From NCBI RefSeq assembly GCF_002156705.1, contig NZ_CP019893.1, forward strand, positions 2,170,001 to 2,234,000: a stretch of 64,000 nt of DNA, written 5' to 3'. Shown here one piece after another: positions 52,167 to 61,164 of the stretch (position 1 is the stretch's first letter; each line of letters begins with the position of its first letter). The DNA is from Natrarchaeobaculum aegyptiacum. GTDB taxonomy: Archaea; Halobacteriota; Halobacteria; Halobacteriales; Natrialbaceae. Under the pieces are notes generated by a model. The model saw only the letters and a program-made list of their open reading frames with translations. It had not been told where the DNA came from and did not search any database. The position numbers and the translations under genes were made by a program.

Positions 52167-54098
52167 CTACGACACCTGTTCGCCCTCGCGTTCGGCGACG
52201 GTCACCTCGGTCTCGCCGTCGTCTGTCACCGCCAGCAGGCGGACGCCGTCGTCGATCGTCTCCGTGACGAACTCGAGGTCGCCGACGGTCGCAGATTCGT
52301 TCTCGTCTGGAATCGGCGTCTCGCCGACGCTCGAGCCATCGCGGTCGACCAGCAGGCGGAACTCCTCGGCATCCGGTTCGATGGCGACCTCGTGGCCGTC
52401 GAGTCGGACGCTCGCCGACACGGCCTCGGAGGTGAACGAACGGACGGTCTCGCCGTCGTGGGCGAGGTCGACGGCGTAAGCGCTGTCGTTGCCGACGACG
52501 TCCCAGCCACTGCGATCGGCGGTGACCTGCTCGTACCAGCCGATACCGCCGACTTCGGCGCTCCCGTTGCCATCGTGTGCGAGCAGGTCGTCGTTCACCG
52601 CGACGGTGAACAGTTGCCGGTCGGCGTCGACGACGAGCAGCCCGGACGCGCTGGTTTCGAACGTTCCGAGGTCGTCGTCTTCCTCGAGGTCGAGGCCGAA
52701 TCCGGGGTCGATCGCCGGCCCTTGCTGGACGGTCACGTTCTCGCCGTAGGCAACAGTGTAGCCGTCGACCTCGATCGTCCCGTCGACTTCGTCCTCGAGG
52801 CCAGCGTCGCCGACGACGAGCGCGTTGAGGGGAACGCTCGGGAACGCGACGAGCACCGTCACCACCAGCAGGAGTGAGACGGCGACCTGTCGGCGCTCGA
52901 GTGGACCCGACGGTCGCCGGCAGAGCGACGGCAGGGCGGGAACGGCGAGCAACAGCGTGACGGCGACGAGGACGACCGCGACCGGGCCGACCGGTTCCTC
53001 GAGGGCGACGGCCGCACCGACGCCGAGGAGCGCGGTCACCGCGAGGAGGCCGACCCAGCCGATGGCCGCGAGTCGCCGGATCGACCACTGGGCGGCCCGT
53101 CCCGTTCGATCGCTCACGTCCGCGGCGAGTCGGCCCAGTACTGGGCGGTCGCTCCCGCCTGCGGCCACCGCGACCAGCGCGGCGAGGACGAACATGAGGC
53201 CGACGCCGGCAGCCTGGTATCGAGCGTAGACGTCGTCGCCGAGGACGCCCACGAGCAGCCAGAGGCTCTGGGCCGCCCCGAAGAGGATCGTGGCGAAGAA
53301 GACGCGCTCGGTCGAGGGTCGCTGGTCGCGATACCGGAGCAGCCCGATGGCGAGGACGACCCCCACGAGGAAGCCGAGCAGGTGGGCCTGAAAGCCCACA
53401 CCTGCCCAGTTCGGCGGCATCGGCGGGCCGGCTTCGACGGTTGCGTAGAGGACCGGCTGGCGCAGCGCCTCGAGGACCACGTTGACCGTCGTGGCCACGA
53501 GGACGCCCAGCACTGCCCAGAGCGGTGCGACGACGACTGCGAAGCCGGCGATGGCGTAGACGGCCCCGGAGAAGCCGATGCCCGGACCGAGGGCGAAGAC
53601 GGCCGTCAGGAGCGCCGTCGCGAGCATCGCCGCGGGGACGATCACGACCGCGCGAACCCACGGTCGGGCGAGCAGCCCTCGAGAGTCCCCTGCTGATCCC
53701 GCCGTTCTACCCGTGCGACCGTCTCGACGCCCGGGCGGGTAGTGACCCCAGACGTACTCTGCGATCGGCGCGAACGCGAGCGTCGCCGCCATGTTCGACA
53801 GCAGGTGGTCGGGCGAGCCGTGGGCGATTCCGGCCGTCAGTTGCCCGGTCGGGTAGAAGTACGACCACGTGACGAACGGGAACACGACCGGCTCGCTCCA
53901 GTTTCGCAAGCCACCCTGTGCGAACAGGTAGAACGCGACCACGATCGCGACCGTGACCACCGTTCCCCACGGGACGCCGTAGACGAATCGTTCTTCGAGC
54001 CGGGCACGCCAGCGACCGCGTCCCTCGAGGTACCAGACGAGGGCGAGGACGGCCACGACCGAGAGTGGGAGGGCGATCTGTCCTGGAGAGACGACCAT
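52167..54098 (-). CDS. Rhomboid intramembrane serine protease with large C-terminal domain
   Basis: 643 residues. Rhomboid motifs are present: HLLSNMAATLAF (HxxxN), GFSGAVYAIAGF (nucleophile Ser in GxSG) and QAHLLGFLVGVVL (His of the dyad). Six or more helices in the first 300 residues, then further helices to about 440 and a beta-rich soluble C-terminus of about 200 residues (GTIEVDGYTVAYGENVTVQQG, with Gly, Asp and Glu). The usual haloarchaeal rhomboid is under 350 residues, so the tail is an addition. It cleaves substrates in the membrane plane; substrate unknown. ATG 54098 fits MVVSPGQIALPL. The 52165 gene is convergent. Confidence 0.88.
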   Translation of the reverse strand: MVVSPGQIALPLSVVAVLALVWYLEGRGRWRARLEERFVYGVPWGTVVTVAIVVAFYLFAQGGLRNWSEPVVFPFVTWSYFYPTGQLTAGIAHGSPDHLLSNMAATLAFAPIAEYVWGHYPPGRRDGRTGRTAGSAGDSRGLLARPWVRAVVIVPAAMLATALLTAVFALGPGIGFSGAVYAIAGFAVVVAPLWAVLGVLVATTVNVVLEALRQPVLYATVEAGPPMPPNWAGVGFQAHLLGFLVGVVLAIGLLRYRDQRPSTERVFFATILFGAAQSLWLLVGVLGDDVYARYQAAGVGLMFVLAALVAVAAGGSDRPVLGRLAADVSDRTGRAAQWSIRRLAAIGWVGLLAVTALLGVGAAVALEEPVGPVAVVLVAVTLLLAVPALPSLCRRPSGPLERRQVAVSLLLVVTVLVAFPSVPLNALVVGDAGLEDEVDGTIEVDGYTVAYGENVTVQQGPAIDPGFGLDLEEDDDLGTFETSASGLLVVDADRQLFTVAVNDDLLAHDGNGSAEVGGIGWYEQVTADRSGWDVVGNDSAYAVDLAHDGETVRSFTSEAVSASVRLDGHEVAIEPDAEEFRLLVDRDGSSVGETPIPDENESATVGDLEFVTETIDDGVRLLAVTDDGETEVTVAEREGEQVS

Positions 54099-54262
54099 TA
54101 GTGGGTCGATTAGGAGCAAGCACCTGTCAAATTTTGGTTCCCGGCTGGTCGGTTTCGAGCGTCGAACCAGCCCCACTCTCGAGTCGGTAATCACTGCACA
54201 CTCGCCACCCTGCGACGGTACGCGCGCGATAACAATACCGGCTCGAGGTGGTCAACTGGTAG

Positions 54263-55372
54263 ATGCTCAGTACACGGAGCCGTCGATGGGACGATACCGA
54301 GCGCCTCTCCCTCGGGATGCTCGGGGTCGGTAACATCGGCACGGTCCACCTGAAGTCGGCGCTCACGATGGACGACGTCGACGTGGTCGCCGCCGCGGAC
54401 GCGGTCGCTGCAAACCGTGACCGCGCCGCCGAGGCCGGCGTCGATCGAACGTACGACGACTACGCGACGCTGCTCGAGTCGGAATCGCTCGACGCGGCGG
54501 TCGTCGCGCTCCCACCCTTCCTCCACGCCGACGCGGTCGAACGCGCCGCCGAGAACGGCGTCGACGTCTTCGTCGAGAAACCGCTCGCCCGGTCGACCGA
54601 GGAGGCCGATCGGATGCTCGAGGTTGCAGACGACGCCGGAATCGCCGTCGGCGTCGATCACACCCTTCGCTACCAGCCGGATATGCAGGGCGTCAGGACC
54701 GCCTACGAGGAGGGTCGGGTCGGCCACGTCCCCCACGCGTCGATGACCCGGCTGAACGACGGGCCGCTCGGCCGTCCACCGGCGACCGAGGAACCGCCCG
54801 CGTGGCTACTCGACCCCGACGCGGCCGGCGGCGGTGCGCTAATCGAACTCGGCGTTCACTGCTTCGACGTCCTCGAGTGGCTCTTTGGCGACCTCAGGGT
54901 CGAGGCCGCGACGCTCGATCGGACCCTCGAGATTCCCGTCGAGGACGCCGCGACGGTCCTCCTGCGAGCCCCCGAAACGGGAACGTCGATCACCCTCCAC
55001 TGTGGTTCCTACCAGTGGGAGGAGTTGCCCGAGGTGAACACGCGACTTCGACTCGAGGGCGTGACGGGGACGATCAGCAACCGCGAGTACGAGCCGTCGA
55101 ACTTCTACGCGAGCGCGGCCGCCGCCGCGGTCTCGAACGTCGCCAGCCGCGTGACGGGCGACGAGCCGGACGTCTACGGGCCGACGTTCTACCTGCAGGC
55201 CCACCACGCGGCGCTCGCGGACTTCTGTGGCGCGATCCGCGAGGGCGAGTCGCCACCGGTCGACGGTGCCGTGGGGCGACGGACGCTCGAGCTGGTCGAG
55301 CACGCGACCGAACTGGCGGCCGAGGACGATCGTGAACTGGCCGAGCCGCAGGAAGCGGAGGTGTCGACGTGA
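54263..55372 (+). CDS. Gfo/Idh/MocA-family oxidoreductase
   Basis: 369 residues. Rossmann motif LGMLGVGNIGTVHLK (about 16-30) and the EKPLA signature (in VDVFVEKPLARS) are typical of sugar dehydrogenases that use NAD(P), such as glucose-fructose oxidoreductase, inositol dehydrogenase and UDP-GlcNAc 3-dehydrogenases. The second half is the family's alpha/beta C-terminal domain (GGGALIELGVHCFDVLEWL). It overlaps the next gene (DUF362) by 4 nt, so it is the first gene of a three-gene unit with DUF362 and epimerase. It probably modifies a nucleotide sugar; substrate unknown. Confidence 0.92.
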   Translation: MLSTRSRRWDDTERLSLGMLGVGNIGTVHLKSALTMDDVDVVAAADAVAANRDRAAEAGVDRTYDDYATLLESESLDAAVVALPPFLHADAVERAAENGVDVFVEKPLARSTEEADRMLEVADDAGIAVGVDHTLRYQPDMQGVRTAYEEGRVGHVPHASMTRLNDGPLGRPPATEEPPAWLLDPDAAGGGALIELGVHCFDVLEWLFGDLRVEAATLDRTLEIPVEDAATVLLRAPETGTSITLHCGSYQWEELPEVNTRLRLEGVTGTISNREYEPSNFYASAAAAAVSNVASRVTGDEPDVYGPTFYLQAHHAALADFCGAIREGESPPVDGAVGRRTLELVEHATELAAEDDRELAEPQEAEVST

Positions 55373-56433
55373 GCGCGAACGTGAACGGTGACGAGCGCGG
55401 GAGCGGCGACGTGGTCCGGACGGTCGGCGTCCCCCGGGAACGCCAGCGATCCAACTCCGGAACCAGTCCCGGCCCGGCACGGGGCTGGCTTCCGGACGTC
55501 GATCGGCGGCTCGATCGCCTCGAGTCGCCCGTCGAGACGCTTCTCGAGCCCGAACTCGAGTCTGGCACGGTCGTCCCGTTCGAATCGGGCTCCAGCGACG
55601 TCTCGCTCGCGTCGGCCGACCGGATCATCGTCGTCCCCGACGCCCACTACCCGTTCCATCCCTCGACCGGCGTCGTGACCGATCCGGCGCTCGTCGGCGC
55701 GGTCGCGAGCCTGCTCGCTTTCGAGACCGACGCTGACGTCGCCGTCGGGCTCGGTGGTGGCGACGCGCTCGTCGACACCGACCGGATCGCCTCGTATCTG
55801 GGCTACCGCTCGCTGCTCGAGCGGCTGGACGCCGACCTGGTGGACCTCGACGACGAACCGCGGACGCAGGTGACGCCCACGCTCGCGGATCGACCGGTCC
55901 CGCTGTGGCTCCCCGAGCGCCTGCTCGAGGGGCGGGTGGTCGTCGTGCCGTCGCTCCGACCCACGGAAGACGGCCCGATCGCCGGCGGGATGCGAACCCT
56001 CGGGGCCATCGCGGACGGGCCGGAGAACCCGCCACTGGCCGCCGTGGCCGCGACCCGGGCCGTCGACCCCGTGACGTGCGTCCTCGACGCCGTGGTGGCC
56101 TACGGTGACGGCCCGTACGCGGCCGATGCGCTGCTCGCCGGACCGACGCGGGCCGTCGACGCACTCGGGAGTTCGCTACTCGAGCGCACGCTCGCGGACG
56201 ACTGGATCTTCTCGCGCGCGTACGACAACAATAAAATAACAGTCACAGTGGACCAGCGAACGATCGACGACGCCAGCGCAGCCACCGTCGACCTCGACGC
56301 GCTCCAGACGGCTCTCGGCGGCGGCGCGTTACCCCCGTCGGGCGAGACGAACCCGGCCGTCTCCGCGGCCTACGGCGTCTACGCGGCAGTCAGCGGGGAC
56401 GCCGTTCCGCCACAGATGGAGGGATCGAGATGA
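55369..56433 (+). CDS. DUF362-like protein in a sugar operon
   Basis: 354 residues from GTG 55369. Core segments ADRIIVVPDAHYPFHPSTG (about 82-100), GLGGGDALVDTDRI, YLGYRSLLERL and VVVVPSLRPTEDGPIAGGM are the style of DUF362 proteins, although no iron-sulfur Cys cluster is present, so it lacks the ferredoxin part of many members. The gene overlaps its neighbours by 4 nt on each side, implying translational coupling in the order oxidoreductase-DUF362-epimerase. Function unknown; a redox or metabolite-binding partner of the oxidoreductase is a reasonable guess. Confidence 0.75.
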   Translation: MSANVNGDERGSGDVVRTVGVPRERQRSNSGTSPGPARGWLPDVDRRLDRLESPVETLLEPELESGTVVPFESGSSDVSLASADRIIVVPDAHYPFHPSTGVVTDPALVGAVASLLAFETDADVAVGLGGGDALVDTDRIASYLGYRSLLERLDADLVDLDDEPRTQVTPTLADRPVPLWLPERLLEGRVVVVPSLRPTEDGPIAGGMRTLGAIADGPENPPLAAVAATRAVDPVTCVLDAVVAYGDGPYAADALLAGPTRAVDALGSSLLERTLADDWIFSRAYDNNKITVTVDQRTIDDASAATVDLDALQTALGGGALPPSGETNPAVSAAYGVYAAVSGDAVPPQMEGSR

Positions 56434-57395
56434 CCCGGTCGGCCGCCGTCACGGGAGCGACCGGCTTCCTCGGCTCCCGGCTCTGTGACCGCCTCGCAGC
56501 CGAGGGTTGGGACGTGCGGGCGCTCAGTCGCCCCACCTCGGACCGCAGCGGGATCGACCACCAGGGCGACCTCGAGTGGGTCGTCGGCGACGTCTTCGAC
56601 CGGCAGGCTCTCGGGGACCTCGTCGACGGCGCGGACGTGGTCTTTCACCTCGCGGGGATCGGCCTCTGGAGTGCGGACCCGGCGACCGTCGAGCAGGTCA
56701 ACCGCGAGGGGACCCGGAACGTCCTCGAGGTCTGCCGGGACAGCGACGTCGGTCGGGTGGTCTTCACGAGCACCGCGGGGACGCTCCGGGCGACCGACGG
56801 CGACCTCGCGGACGAGACCGACGTCGCCGAACCCATCGGGGCGTACCAGCGCTCGAAGGCAACCGCCGAGCGACTGGTCGACGCCTACGCGGAGGCCGAC
56901 GGCGACGCAGTTACCGTCCATCCCACCTCGATCTTCGGCCCCGGAGACGAGGGGTTCACGATGCAACTGCTCGCGATGGGTCTCGAGCCAACGATGCCGG
57001 CGACCCTGCCCGGCGGGGCGAGCATCGTCGGCGTCGACGACGTGGTCGCCGGGTTGCTCGCGGCGGCCGACCACGGGACCTGCGGTGAGCACTACCTGCT
57101 TGGGGGCGAGAACCTCACCTACGACGAGGCCGCCGCCCGGATCGCCGACTACGTCGGCGGGACCGCTGCCCCGATCCAGGTGCCCGCGGCTGCCATCCGC
57201 GCTGCCGGCCCCGTCGCCGAGGGCGTCAGCGCCGTCACGGGCCAGCAGGTGTTTCCCTTCACCCGCGGGATGGCCGACCTCGCGACGAAGCGACTGTTCT
57301 ACACCTCGCGGAAGGCCCACGAGGAACTGGGCTACGAATACCAGCCGCTCGAGGCGCACGTTCCCGACGCGCTCGAGTGGTACCGGTCGCAGTGA
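56430..57395 (+). CDS. NAD-dependent epimerase/dehydratase (SDR)
   Basis: 321 residues. TGATGFLGSRL (Gly-x-x-Gly-x-x-Gly cofactor motif), VVFTSTAGTL (with Ser and Thr of the active site), YQRSKATAERLV (catalytic Tyr-x-x-x-Lys) and TSIFGPGDEG are typical of extended short-chain dehydrogenases. They change stereochemistry or oxidation state of nucleotide sugars, or reduce flavonoid- and steroid-like substrates. Starts 4 nt within the DUF362 gene and ends the operon. Neighbours favour a nucleotide-sugar substrate for surface glycan building. Cytoplasmic. Confidence 0.9.
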   Translation: MTRSAAVTGATGFLGSRLCDRLAAEGWDVRALSRPTSDRSGIDHQGDLEWVVGDVFDRQALGDLVDGADVVFHLAGIGLWSADPATVEQVNREGTRNVLEVCRDSDVGRVVFTSTAGTLRATDGDLADETDVAEPIGAYQRSKATAERLVDAYAEADGDAVTVHPTSIFGPGDEGFTMQLLAMGLEPTMPATLPGGASIVGVDDVVAGLLAAADHGTCGEHYLLGGENLTYDEAAARIADYVGGTAAPIQVPAAAIRAAGPVAEGVSAVTGQQVFPFTRGMADLATKRLFYTSRKAHEELGYEYQPLEAHVPDALEWYRSQ

Positions 57396-57552
57396 CCGGG
57401 TGTAGTCGGCCGTTGAACCTCGAACAGTGCGGTTGTGACGACCGTTCCGCCTCATACATTGGGGTTTTCAGCCGCCTCGAGCCGTGAGCCGACCCATTGG
57501 GGCCACTCCCGGCAGGTGCAAGCAGCGTGGTAACCGTCGGCAAACTGTCCGG

Positions 57553-57586
57553 TAGAAGCCGTCTGTTTTCGAGTACACGGCTTCTA
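57553..57586. promoter_or_regulatory. 10-bp inverted repeat in the epimerase-DUF354 gap
   Basis: TAGAAGCCGT (57553-57562) and ACGGCTTCTA (57577-57586) are perfect reverse complements with a 14-nt spacer. No T-run follows, so it is more likely a binding site than a terminator. It lies about 70 nt upstream of the DUF354 gene start. Confidence 0.4.
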
Positions 57587-57653
57587 ACCTGTTTCTCGCC
57601 CACAATCTGTACCCTTCGAATTACAAAGCGGTGATCGACCCTCTGTCCGGCCG

Positions 57654-58757
57654 ATGCGGATTCTGGTCTTCACGAACACGCCGGCGCACGTCCACCTGTA
57701 CCGTCACGCCGTCGCCAGGCTCGAGGAACGGGGACACGAGGTGTGCGTTCTGGGGCGCGAGGCCGGCTGCACTACGGACTTGCTCGAGTTCTACGGCATG
57801 CCGTACCGGACGTACGGCGAGCACGTTCCGGAGACGGCCTCGCGACTCGAGTTCGGGACGGCGCTGGCCAGTCAGTTCGCCCGGATCGCGCGGGCGACCC
57901 TCGAGTTCCAGCCGGACGTCGTCTTCGGCCGGGGTCCCTACGCCGCCGCGGCGGGCACGCTCGCGCGGGCACCGACCGTGCTCGTCCTCGACGACGAACC
58001 GACGGATTTCAACCATACCATCTCGCGGCCCTTCGCCGACACCATCCTCTCGCCGTCGGTCACTCGCCGAGACCTCGGCGACGCCCACTACACGTTCGAC
58101 GGCTTCGTCGAGTGTGCGTCGCTCCACCCCGAGGTGTTCGATCCCGATTCTACCGTCCACGAGTACCTCGGCATCGACGCCGACGAACCGTACGCCATCC
58201 TCCGGTTCAACGCGCTCGAGGCGCTCCACGACGCCGGGCTCGAGGGGTTCACGCCGTCCCAGCGCCGTGACCTGATCGACCGGCTCGGCGAGCGCCTGAC
58301 GGTGTTCGTCTCCGACGAGGGTGGGACCCTCGACCTCGCTGACCTCCCGGCCCGACCGTACGACCTGCACCCGGCGCTGATCCACGACGCGATGGCCGGC
58401 GCGTCGCTGCTGGTCGCCGACACCGGCACGATGGTCACCGAGGCTGGCCTCCTCGGGACGCCTGCGCTCCGCTACCGCGGCACAGATGACCACGTCTACG
58501 GCGAGTTTCAGGAACTCGAGCGGCAGGGCCTCGTCGAGCAGTTCGACACCTACGCCGAGGTCCGGGATCGAGCGCTCGCACTCGCTGGTGACGGGACGGC
58601 CGCTGACCGCTGGCAGCGCCGTCGCGAGGCGTACGTGACCGACCTGGTGAACCTGACCAACCTGCTGGTCGACGTCGCGGAGGCTCGCGGGTCGGTCGAC
58701 CGGCTCGACCCCTCGAGTCGCAGGGTGGTCAGGCCGCGGTCGGTAGTCTCACGCTGA
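57654..58757 (+). CDS. DUF354 (UDP-GlcNAc 2-epimerase-like, GT-B fold) protein
   Basis: 367 residues. MRILVFTNTPAHVHLYRHAV is the start of DUF354 proteins (PF04007), which have the two-domain fold of UDP-GlcNAc 2-epimerase and GT-B transferases. DDEPTDFNHTISRPFADTI and VADTGTMVTEAGLLGTPALRY are typical. Function unproven; epimerisation or transfer of a nucleotide sugar is probable. Promoter ATTACAAAG-like sequence at 57619-57627 is about 30 nt upstream. It follows the three-gene sugar operon with a gap of 258 bp, so a separate transcript is likely. Confidence 0.88.
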   Translation: MRILVFTNTPAHVHLYRHAVARLEERGHEVCVLGREAGCTTDLLEFYGMPYRTYGEHVPETASRLEFGTALASQFARIARATLEFQPDVVFGRGPYAAAAGTLARAPTVLVLDDEPTDFNHTISRPFADTILSPSVTRRDLGDAHYTFDGFVECASLHPEVFDPDSTVHEYLGIDADEPYAILRFNALEALHDAGLEGFTPSQRRDLIDRLGERLTVFVSDEGGTLDLADLPARPYDLHPALIHDAMAGASLLVADTGTMVTEAGLLGTPALRYRGTDDHVYGEFQELERQGLVEQFDTYAEVRDRALALAGDGTAADRWQRRREAYVTDLVNLTNLLVDVAEARGSVDRLDPSSRRVVRPRSVVSR

Positions 58758-58946
58758 TCGTGTGCTCGACGAACGATAGCTACTTGCTCACCGACAGGAA
58801 CCGTCGATCATGGAGTCGACACCGTTCGCCGGCGTGGCCCTCGCCGCCGGTGTGACGAACACGCAGCGTCGTATTCAGCCACCCAGCACGGACCGTCGAG
58901 CGTCGGGACGACGTCGACGAACCGGGTCCAGACCGGCTGGTGACCG

Positions 58947-59864
58947 ATGACGATCGACGAGCCTCGCGTGGGAATTCTCACCGGTGAGCGGTACCCCGAC
59001 CTCTTCGACGACGGGAAGGCGATTGCCGCTACACTCGAGGATCGTGGCGTTCGCGCCGACCCCATCGTCTGGTCAGCCGCCGGAGATCTCGACGCCTACG
59101 ATGCCGTTCTGGTTCGCTCCTGCTGGGACTACCACACCGATCCGACCGCATTCCGGGAGTTCCTGACGACTCTCGAGCGGTCGGATCCAGACGTCTACAA
59201 CCCTCCGTCGGTGATGCGGTGGAACGCCCACAAGTCCTACTACCGCGACCTCGAGGCAGCAGGCGTCCCGATCCCGCCGTCGGTTTGCGTCGAGGCAGGA
59301 ACCGACGTCGCTCTCGAGTCGATCCTGCGGCAGCGGGGGTGGACGGAGGCGGTGGTAAAACCCGCAGTCGGGGCGAGTTCCACGGGCGTCTGGCGGACCA
59401 GTCTCGACGACGTGGCCGACGACCAGTCACGGTTCGAGGCCGCCTGTGCCGACCGCGACGTGGTGGTCCAGCAGTTCGCTCCGGAGATCGAGCGTGGGGA
59501 ACGCTCGATCGTGTTCGTTCGCGGGGAGTACAGCCACGCCTGGAACGATCCGACGAAACCGGACGACTTCAGCGACTTCGAGGAGGCTGACGACTCCTAC
59601 GAACCACACGACGACCTGCGATCGACCGCCCGGTCTGTCCTCGAGACGGCCTGTGACCGGCTCGAGTGTGCTCCGTCCGACCTTTCCTACGCTCGCGTCG
59701 ACTACGTCGAGCGCGACGGTCGGCTTCTCCTCATGGAACTGGAACTCATCGAACCCTATCTCGGGCTCGTGAGGGAGGACGGCGCACTCGAGCGGTTCGT
59801 CGACGCGTTCGAATCACTCGCGCTGACTGACCTCGAGAGTGTCCAAGCGATCACTGACGACTGA
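58947..59864 (+). CDS. ATP-grasp ligase-like protein
   Basis: 305 residues. ATP-binding segments: VVKPAVGASSTGVWRTS (lysine and glycine-rich loop), VVQQFAPEIERGERSIVFV and the metal-binding LLLMELELIEPYLGL near the end. This is the ATP-grasp fold of RimK/glutathione-synthetase-like proteins, which join a carboxylate to an amine or thiol through an acyl phosphate. The N-terminal 100 residues (VGILTGERYPDLFDDGKAI) form the preceding domain. Substrate unknown. It is the last gene before the ABC cluster and has no close partner in the operon sense; 189 bp separate it from DUF354. Confidence 0.85.
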   Translation: MTIDEPRVGILTGERYPDLFDDGKAIAATLEDRGVRADPIVWSAAGDLDAYDAVLVRSCWDYHTDPTAFREFLTTLERSDPDVYNPPSVMRWNAHKSYYRDLEAAGVPIPPSVCVEAGTDVALESILRQRGWTEAVVKPAVGASSTGVWRTSLDDVADDQSRFEAACADRDVVVQQFAPEIERGERSIVFVRGEYSHAWNDPTKPDDFSDFEEADDSYEPHDDLRSTARSVLETACDRLECAPSDLSYARVDYVERDGRLLLMELELIEPYLGLVREDGALERFVDAFESLALTDLESVQAITDD

Positions 59865-60222
59865 CCCACCACCATCCTCGCTGGTGTGTTCCGTGGTATC
59901 GCTTCTGGTGCTACCGTCGTGTCGTAACGCCGGCTCCGAACCAATGAAGTTATTAAATAAAACGATAAAAATAATAATATGGCGTACGACATCGGGTCCG
60001 ACGACGTGATCGTTCGGTAGCGTCGATGCGCGGGGAAGTGAGCGGACAGGGAAATCCGAATCTTTACAACACAGATTGCACTACCTAAAGTTGAGTTTCA
60101 TGATGTGGAGGAGGCGGTCGAACGCGACCGACGGGACGGGACGACTGTGGGTCTCTCAGCCGGGCGTGTCGATTCCGACGCGACCACAGTCCCGGCGCCG
60201 TCGTCCCCAGAATCTGTAACAC
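59865..60222. other. Intergenic region with AT island, leader of the ABC operon
   Basis: 358 bp. A striking AT island at about 59945-59980 (TATTAAATAAAACG and AAAATAATAATA) sits in GC-rich surroundings, with a possible 13-residue frame (ATG 59979) right after it. Two short Arg-rich frames follow before the permease start. No clear substrate-binding protein gene. The AT island is the probable promoter zone of the operon. Confidence 0.45.
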
Positions 60223-61164
60223 ATGCTCCGAGGGTTCGCCACACGATTGGGGTCGCTGACGGTCGTGCTGGCCGGCGTTTCGTTGCTCACCTACGGGCTC
60301 ATCTATCTCACCCCCGGTGACCCGGCGTACACGGTCCTCCACGAGCGACGCGGGAGTCCGCCCTCGGAGGCCGAGGTCGCCGCTTTCCGGACCGAACACG
60401 GCCTCGACGAACCGTTCCTGAGCCAGTATCTCACCTGGCTGGGGAACGTACTCCGGGGTGATCTCGGGACCTCCTACACCCGATCGGAGCCGGTGACGGC
60501 GATTCTCCTGCAGCACCTCCCGAACACCGTCGAACTCGCCCTCGCGGCGATGGCAGTCTCGCTCGCGCTGGCGATCCCTGTCGGTGTCGTCAGTGCCGTC
60601 CATCAGGACACCTGGATCGATCGGGCGAGCCAGCTGACCGCGTTACTCGGCGTCTCTATGCCCAACTTCTGGCTCGGCTACCTGTTGATCCTCGCCGTCG
60701 CGCTCCACCTCGGACTCACGCCGGCCGCCGGATCCGGCACGCTCGCACACCTGGTGCTTCCAGCGATCACTCTCGGCACCGGCCTGGCAGCGATCGTCGT
60801 TCGACTCGTCCGCACCTCGATGCTCGAGGTACTCGAGGCCGAGTACGTCGACACCGCTCGTTCGAAGGGCGTCCGGGAGCGACTCGTGGTGTACAAACAC
60901 GCCCTGCGAAACGCCCTGATTCCGGTCGTGACGATCGTCGGCCTCCAGTTCGGGTTCGTCCTGAGCGGGGCGGTCGTCGTCGAGGTCGTCTTCCAGCGGC
61001 CGGGACTCGGGACCGTCCTCGTCGACGCCGTCTTCGCCCGGGATTACCCGGTCGTTCAGGGCGTCGTCCTCCTGACGGCGGTCGCGTTCGTGCTCACGAA
61101 CCAGCTGGTCGATCTCGCCTACGTCGCCCTCGACCCACGAATCGATCGGGGTGAGCGCACGTGA
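60223..61164 (+). CDS. ABC transporter permease, DppB-type
   Basis: 313 residues, about six membrane helices. The start has the DppB family opening (RLGSLTVVLAGVSLLTYGL, then TPGDPAYTVLHE) with the signature GYLLILAVALHLGLTPAAG and the ATPase-contact EYVDTARSKGVRERLVVYKHALRNALIPVV. This is one of the two membrane subunits of a dipeptide/oligopeptide/nickel-type importer. It overlaps the next permease by 4 nt. Start ATG 60223. It is the first gene of the operon; no substrate-binding protein lies upstream in this window. Confidence 0.93.
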   Translation: MLRGFATRLGSLTVVLAGVSLLTYGLIYLTPGDPAYTVLHERRGSPPSEAEVAAFRTEHGLDEPFLSQYLTWLGNVLRGDLGTSYTRSEPVTAILLQHLPNTVELALAAMAVSLALAIPVGVVSAVHQDTWIDRASQLTALLGVSMPNFWLGYLLILAVALHLGLTPAAGSGTLAHLVLPAITLGTGLAAIVVRLVRTSMLEVLEAEYVDTARSKGVRERLVVYKHALRNALIPVVTIVGLQFGFVLSGAVVVEVVFQRPGLGTVLVDAVFARDYPVVQGVVLLTAVAFVLTNQLVDLAYVALDPRIDRGERT

